Assembly: GCA_946478635.1 (NCBI GenBank)
Contig: CAMLCX010000003.1
Coordinates: 1 to 36,412 of the forward strand
Length of the DNA: 36,412 bases
Direction of reading: 5' to 3'
Source: an uncultured Pseudomonadota bacterium
GTDB lineage: Bacteria; Desulfobacterota_B; Binatia; UBA9968
This document shows, one piece after another, positions 34,381 through 36,412 of this stretch. The stretch's first letter is position 1; the number at the start of each line of letters is the position of its first letter. The notes under the pieces are model-generated. The model was not told the origin of the DNA. It ran no database searches and saw only the letters and a program-made list of their open reading frames with translations. The translations under genes and the position numbers were made by a program.

Positions 34381-35091
34381 TTAGATTAGTCCAAGAGCCA
34401 AACTGATTTCCCAACCAAGCACGATCCCGAAAATAACGCTGGCCATTCCCGCGACCACGCGAATGGATTTATTCATCGCGGCAAATCGTTGCGCCGTGAG
34501 AACAAATGGCAAACTGATGATGCCGCTCAGCAAAAGCATCCCGCCCACGGAACCCAGTCCAAAAATGACGATGTACACCAGCGCGCCGAGGGGCGATTCG
34601 ATGGTCGAGAGCACGAGCAACATGAGCGCCGCGCTGCCGGCAAGGCCGTGCACCATGCCGACGATGAACGGCCGGCGCATGGCTTTGAACGCATGGGTGT
34701 GCGCGTGATCCTGTTTGGGATTTTCATGCGCATGAACGTGGGTATGAGTTTCGGGATTGTGGCTGTGGGTGTGCAGGTGGACGCGCTCCGTTCCGAAGGC
34801 CTTGCGCAGTACGTTCACACCCAGAATGATCAGCATGGCCGCGACCAGCAGCTCCAAACTGCCGGCGAGGCGAGGCGGGATCGTCACCCGTAGGCCGATG
34901 ACCACCAAGCCGACGATGAACAACGTCGTCGTGTGGCCCAGTCCCCAGAAAGCGCCGATCAACGAAGCCCATTTGAAGCTTTTGTGCTCGCTTACAATGG
35001 TTGAAACTGCGATCAGGTGATCGGGATCGAGCGCATGCTGGATGCCCAACAACAAGCCCAAGCCGAAGGCCGCGAGAAGCGATGAATCCAT
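34381..35091 (-). CDS. NiCoT-like nickel/cobalt transporter with His-rich loop
   Basis: A 236-residue membrane protein with six or seven spans. The first span has GIQHALDPDHL, which contains the HX4DH signature of NiCoT-family nickel and cobalt permeases; VGLGHTTTLF-like sequence (GLGHTTTLFIVG) forms the second family motif. Between spans is a loop rich in His (HLHTHSHNPETHTHVHAHENP, residues 105-125 region), typical of metal exporters such as RcnA or of UreH/HupE-like importers. Direction is not decidable. The gene is convergent with the Nramp-related gene (17-base gap), so two metal transporters sit side by side. Confidence 0.83.
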   Translation of the reverse strand: MDSSLLAAFGLGLLLGIQHALDPDHLIAVSTIVSEHKSFKWASLIGAFWGLGHTTTLFIVGLVVIGLRVTIPPRLAGSLELLVAAMLIILGVNVLRKAFGTERVHLHTHSHNPETHTHVHAHENPKQDHAHTHAFKAMRRPFIVGMVHGLAGSAALMLLVLSTIESPLGALVYIVIFGLGSVGGMLLLSGIISLPFVLTAQRFAAMNKSIRVVAGMASVIFGIVLGWEISLALGLI

Positions 35092-35237
35092 GGGCGTAAT
35101 ACCTACTTATCCCGATGCGCGAGTCTCGTCATACCGGTCGCCGGAGCAAAGGATCGCTGCGAGGGGCGCGCAAAAACCTCAATTTGTGAGCACGGCGAAT
35201 GAGAGCGTCGAGCGCAGCAAAAACAGAGAAAGCGCAA

Positions 35238-35669
35238 TTAGCGGTCCGTCAGAGGTTGACCGGTCTGCGTGCCGATCCACACTTCCCCGCCCTCGAAAAC
35301 TTCCTTCTTCCAGATCGGCACGGTTTTTTTGATCTCTTCGATGGCAAACCGGCTGGCGGCAAACGCCGCGTTCCGGTGCGCCGCTGAAACCACGATCACC
35401 ACACTTGCCTCGCCAATCTGCACCGGGCCGAGCCGGTGCATGATCGCCATCCGGCAAATGGGCCATTGCTTTCGCGCATCGTCGCCGATGCGCGCGAGTT
35501 CCTTCTCCGCCATTTCCGGGTAGGCTTCGTAATCGAGCGCGATCACTTTCCTGCCCTCGTTGTTGTTGCGGGTCGTGCCGATGAAGGTGGCGATCGCGCC
35601 CGCCTCGGGGTCGGTGACGTAGCGCACCAGCTCGTTCAAATCGATCGGTTGATGGGTCACGCGAAACAT
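35238..35669 (-). CDS. moaE: Molybdopterin synthase catalytic subunit
   Basis: A 143-residue subunit that transfers sulfur from thiocarboxylated MoaD to precursor Z (cPMP) to make molybdopterin. Landmarks are GAIATFIGTTRNNNEGRKV (starting near 24), LDYEAYPEMAEKEL, HRLGPVQIGEASV, SAAHR and IKKTVPIWKKE with the catalytic lysines. The start ATG 35669 uses a GGAGGT made of the last two codons of moaD. It is the last gene of moaB-moaD-moaE. Confidence 0.96.
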   Translation of the reverse strand: MFRVTHQPIDLNELVRYVTDPEAGAIATFIGTTRNNNEGRKVIALDYEAYPEMAEKELARIGDDARKQWPICRMAIMHRLGPVQIGEASVVIVVSAAHRNAAFAASRFAIEEIKKTVPIWKKEVFEGGEVWIGTQTGQPLTDR

Positions 35670-35675
35670 CTCGGC

Positions 35676-35921
35676 TCAACCTCCGCTCACCGGCGGCACA
35701 AATACCACTTCGTCATTGTCGCTCAGCCTGTGGTCGAGACTGACATAGTTCTGATTGACCGCGTAGAGGAGACGAATACCCGGCACATCGAGTTTGGGGT
35801 AGTCGCTCTGGAGCTGCCGCCAGAGGTCCGCGACCGTGCTGCCTTCGGCGATTTCTTTCGCCGCTTCGCTCAAGCCCGCGCGCTCGCGCAGGATCGCGAA
35901 GAACTTGACTCGAACCTTCAT
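35676..35921 (-). CDS. moaD: Molybdopterin synthase sulfur carrier subunit
   Basis: An 81-residue ubiquitin-fold protein ending in PPVSGG. The C-terminal Gly-Gly is thiocarboxylated and inserts into MoaE. Start ATG 35921 overlaps the moaB stop by four bases (ATGA); GGGAA upstream is a weak ribosome binding site. The end is six bases before moaE. Confidence 0.95.
   Translation of the reverse strand: MKVRVKFFAILRERAGLSEAAKEIAEGSTVADLWRQLQSDYPKLDVPGIRLLYAVNQNYVSLDHRLSDNDEVVFVPPVSGG
35679..35684 (-). promoter_or_regulatory. moaE ribosome binding site inside moaD Gly-Gly codons
   Basis: The last codons of moaD are GGA GGT TGA. GGAGGT is a full Shine-Dalgarno core and lies nine bases before the moaE ATG. 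The two genes are thus coupled and the C-terminal di-glycine codon choice is tied to moaE translation. Confidence 0.8.
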
Positions 35922-36412
35922 GTTCCCTGTAGCTGAGAAACCATGTGGCGGATTTCACGCAAGACGAGCTTCTCCATCGCCAACATCACAGCGGCCTTCG
36001 ACCCAGGCAGCGAAATCAGGATTTTACCGCGAGCGCTGCCGGCGGCCGCCCTGCTCATAATCGCCGCGGAGCCGATATCGAGATAACTCAGATAGCGAAA
36101 AATTTCGCCGAAGCCATCGAGCTTCTTTTCCAAGAAACGGCTCACCACTTCATAGGTTCCGTCCCGCGGCGCGATGCCGGTACCGCCGTTGACGATCACA
36201 GCATCGACGTCACCTCTCGCGAGCACCTCGTCGAGCAGGCGTTCGATCTCTACAGGCTCATCTTTCACGATTCGATAGCCTACGATTGGATGCTTGTCAT
36301 CATCCAAAAAGTTCTTGATCGTTTGGCCGCTCGTATCAGTCGTTTCGTCGCGCGTATCGCTCACCGTAATGACGAAAAAACGAATACTCTCCTTGCCTCT
36401 TTCTTTGTGCTC
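35918..36412 (-). CDS. moaB: MoaB/Mog-family molybdenum cofactor protein, 5' end outside window
   Basis: The frame reads open to the window edge; the GTG at 36364 is an internal Val (VITVSDTRDE...) because the reading frame continues upstream with ESIRFFVITV, the usual N-terminal strand. So 164 residues are seen and only a short N-terminal piece is missing. MoaB/Mog/MogA bind or adenylylate molybdopterin before Mo insertion. Landmarks are VNGGTGIAPRDGTYE (about 75-89 of the visible part), FGEIFRYLSY and SLPGSKAAV. It is first in moaB-moaD-moaE. Confidence 0.92.
   Translation of the reverse strand, partial: EHKERGKESIRFFVITVSDTRDETTDTSGQTIKNFLDDDKHPIVGYRIVKDEPVEIERLLDEVLARGDVDAVIVNGGTGIAPRDGTYEVVSRFLEKKLDGFGEIFRYLSYLDIGSAAIMSRAAAGSARGKILISLPGSKAAVMLAMEKLVLREIRHMVSQLQGT

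Overview
The window is a 36.4 kb stretch of a Gram-negative, GC-rich, probably uncultured soil or groundwater bacterium. Outer-membrane features support Gram-negative: an OmpA-family protein, a TPR/beta-barrel protein ending in Phe, and a lipoprotein-type phospholipase D. Orphan TctC-type receptors, an NMT1-type receptor, an LLM-class flavin oxidoreductase, CO-dehydrogenase-type subunits and a NIPSNAP protein resemble the gene content of deltaproteobacterial-type MAG lineages such as Binatia or Tectomicrobia. That placement is inference from family content; no 16S gene is present. There is no phage, complete IS or CRISPR array. Most of the window is metabolic and envelope housekeeping.

Layout. 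1-7758 (all minus): a 5' portion of phosphoglucomutase, then a block of three TctC/Bug-family periplasmic receptors, one NMT1/SsuA-like receptor, an LLM flavin oxidoreductase and an extended SDR, with no transporter membrane subunits. Short palindromic repeats separate these genes, and two receptor-block genes take their stop codons from the edge of the same repeat. 7759-10130: repeat-rich spacer, a PLD/cardiolipin-synthase-like lipoprotein, a truncated AbrB-type antitoxin with an operator-like palindrome, a SEC-C gene fragment abutting tRNA-Gly(CCC), and that tRNA's promoter. 10236-15332: aldo/keto reductase and polysaccharide deacetylase (plus), a PTPS/QueD-family protein with a PTPS-III-like motif (minus), a degenerate MobA-like protein (plus), pyrD and a double-NIPSNAP protein (minus).

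15707-22233 (plus): a processive family-2 glycosyltransferase followed by a TPR/beta-barrel protein (probable exopolysaccharide synthesis and export), S-(hydroxymethyl)glutathione dehydrogenase, then a promoter-led coxS-coxM-coxG cluster that lacks coxL. 22219-24651 (minus): an olsA/olsB-like ornithine-lipid pair and an enoyl-CoA hydratase. 24758-27325 (plus): OmpA-family protein with clear promoter and terminator, rlmE and a galT-like gene. 27302-31852 (minus): a tightly coupled glmU-glmS-MFS operon. 31978-34363 (plus): a 52-residue zinc-ribbon protein, a CinA/MoaB-fold molybdopterin-binding protein and an Nramp-related transporter. 34381-36412 (minus): a NiCoT-like Ni/Co transporter and moaB-moaD-moaE, with moaB running off the window.

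Two themes link genes across the window. Sugar-nucleotide supply (pgm, galT-like, glmS, glmU) could feed the glycosyltransferase. Molybdenum-cofactor functions (moaB/D/E, CinA-like protein, degenerate MobA-like protein) accompany the molybdenum-hydroxylase subunits CoxS/M/G. I see no clearly new multi-gene system. The best leads are the permease-less receptor block with stop-codon-supplying repeats, the coxL-less cox cluster with a basic CoxM tail, the PTPS-III-type enzyme, the MobA-like protein lacking its catalytic motifs, and the moaD/moaE junction where the Gly-Gly codons form the next gene's ribosome binding site.
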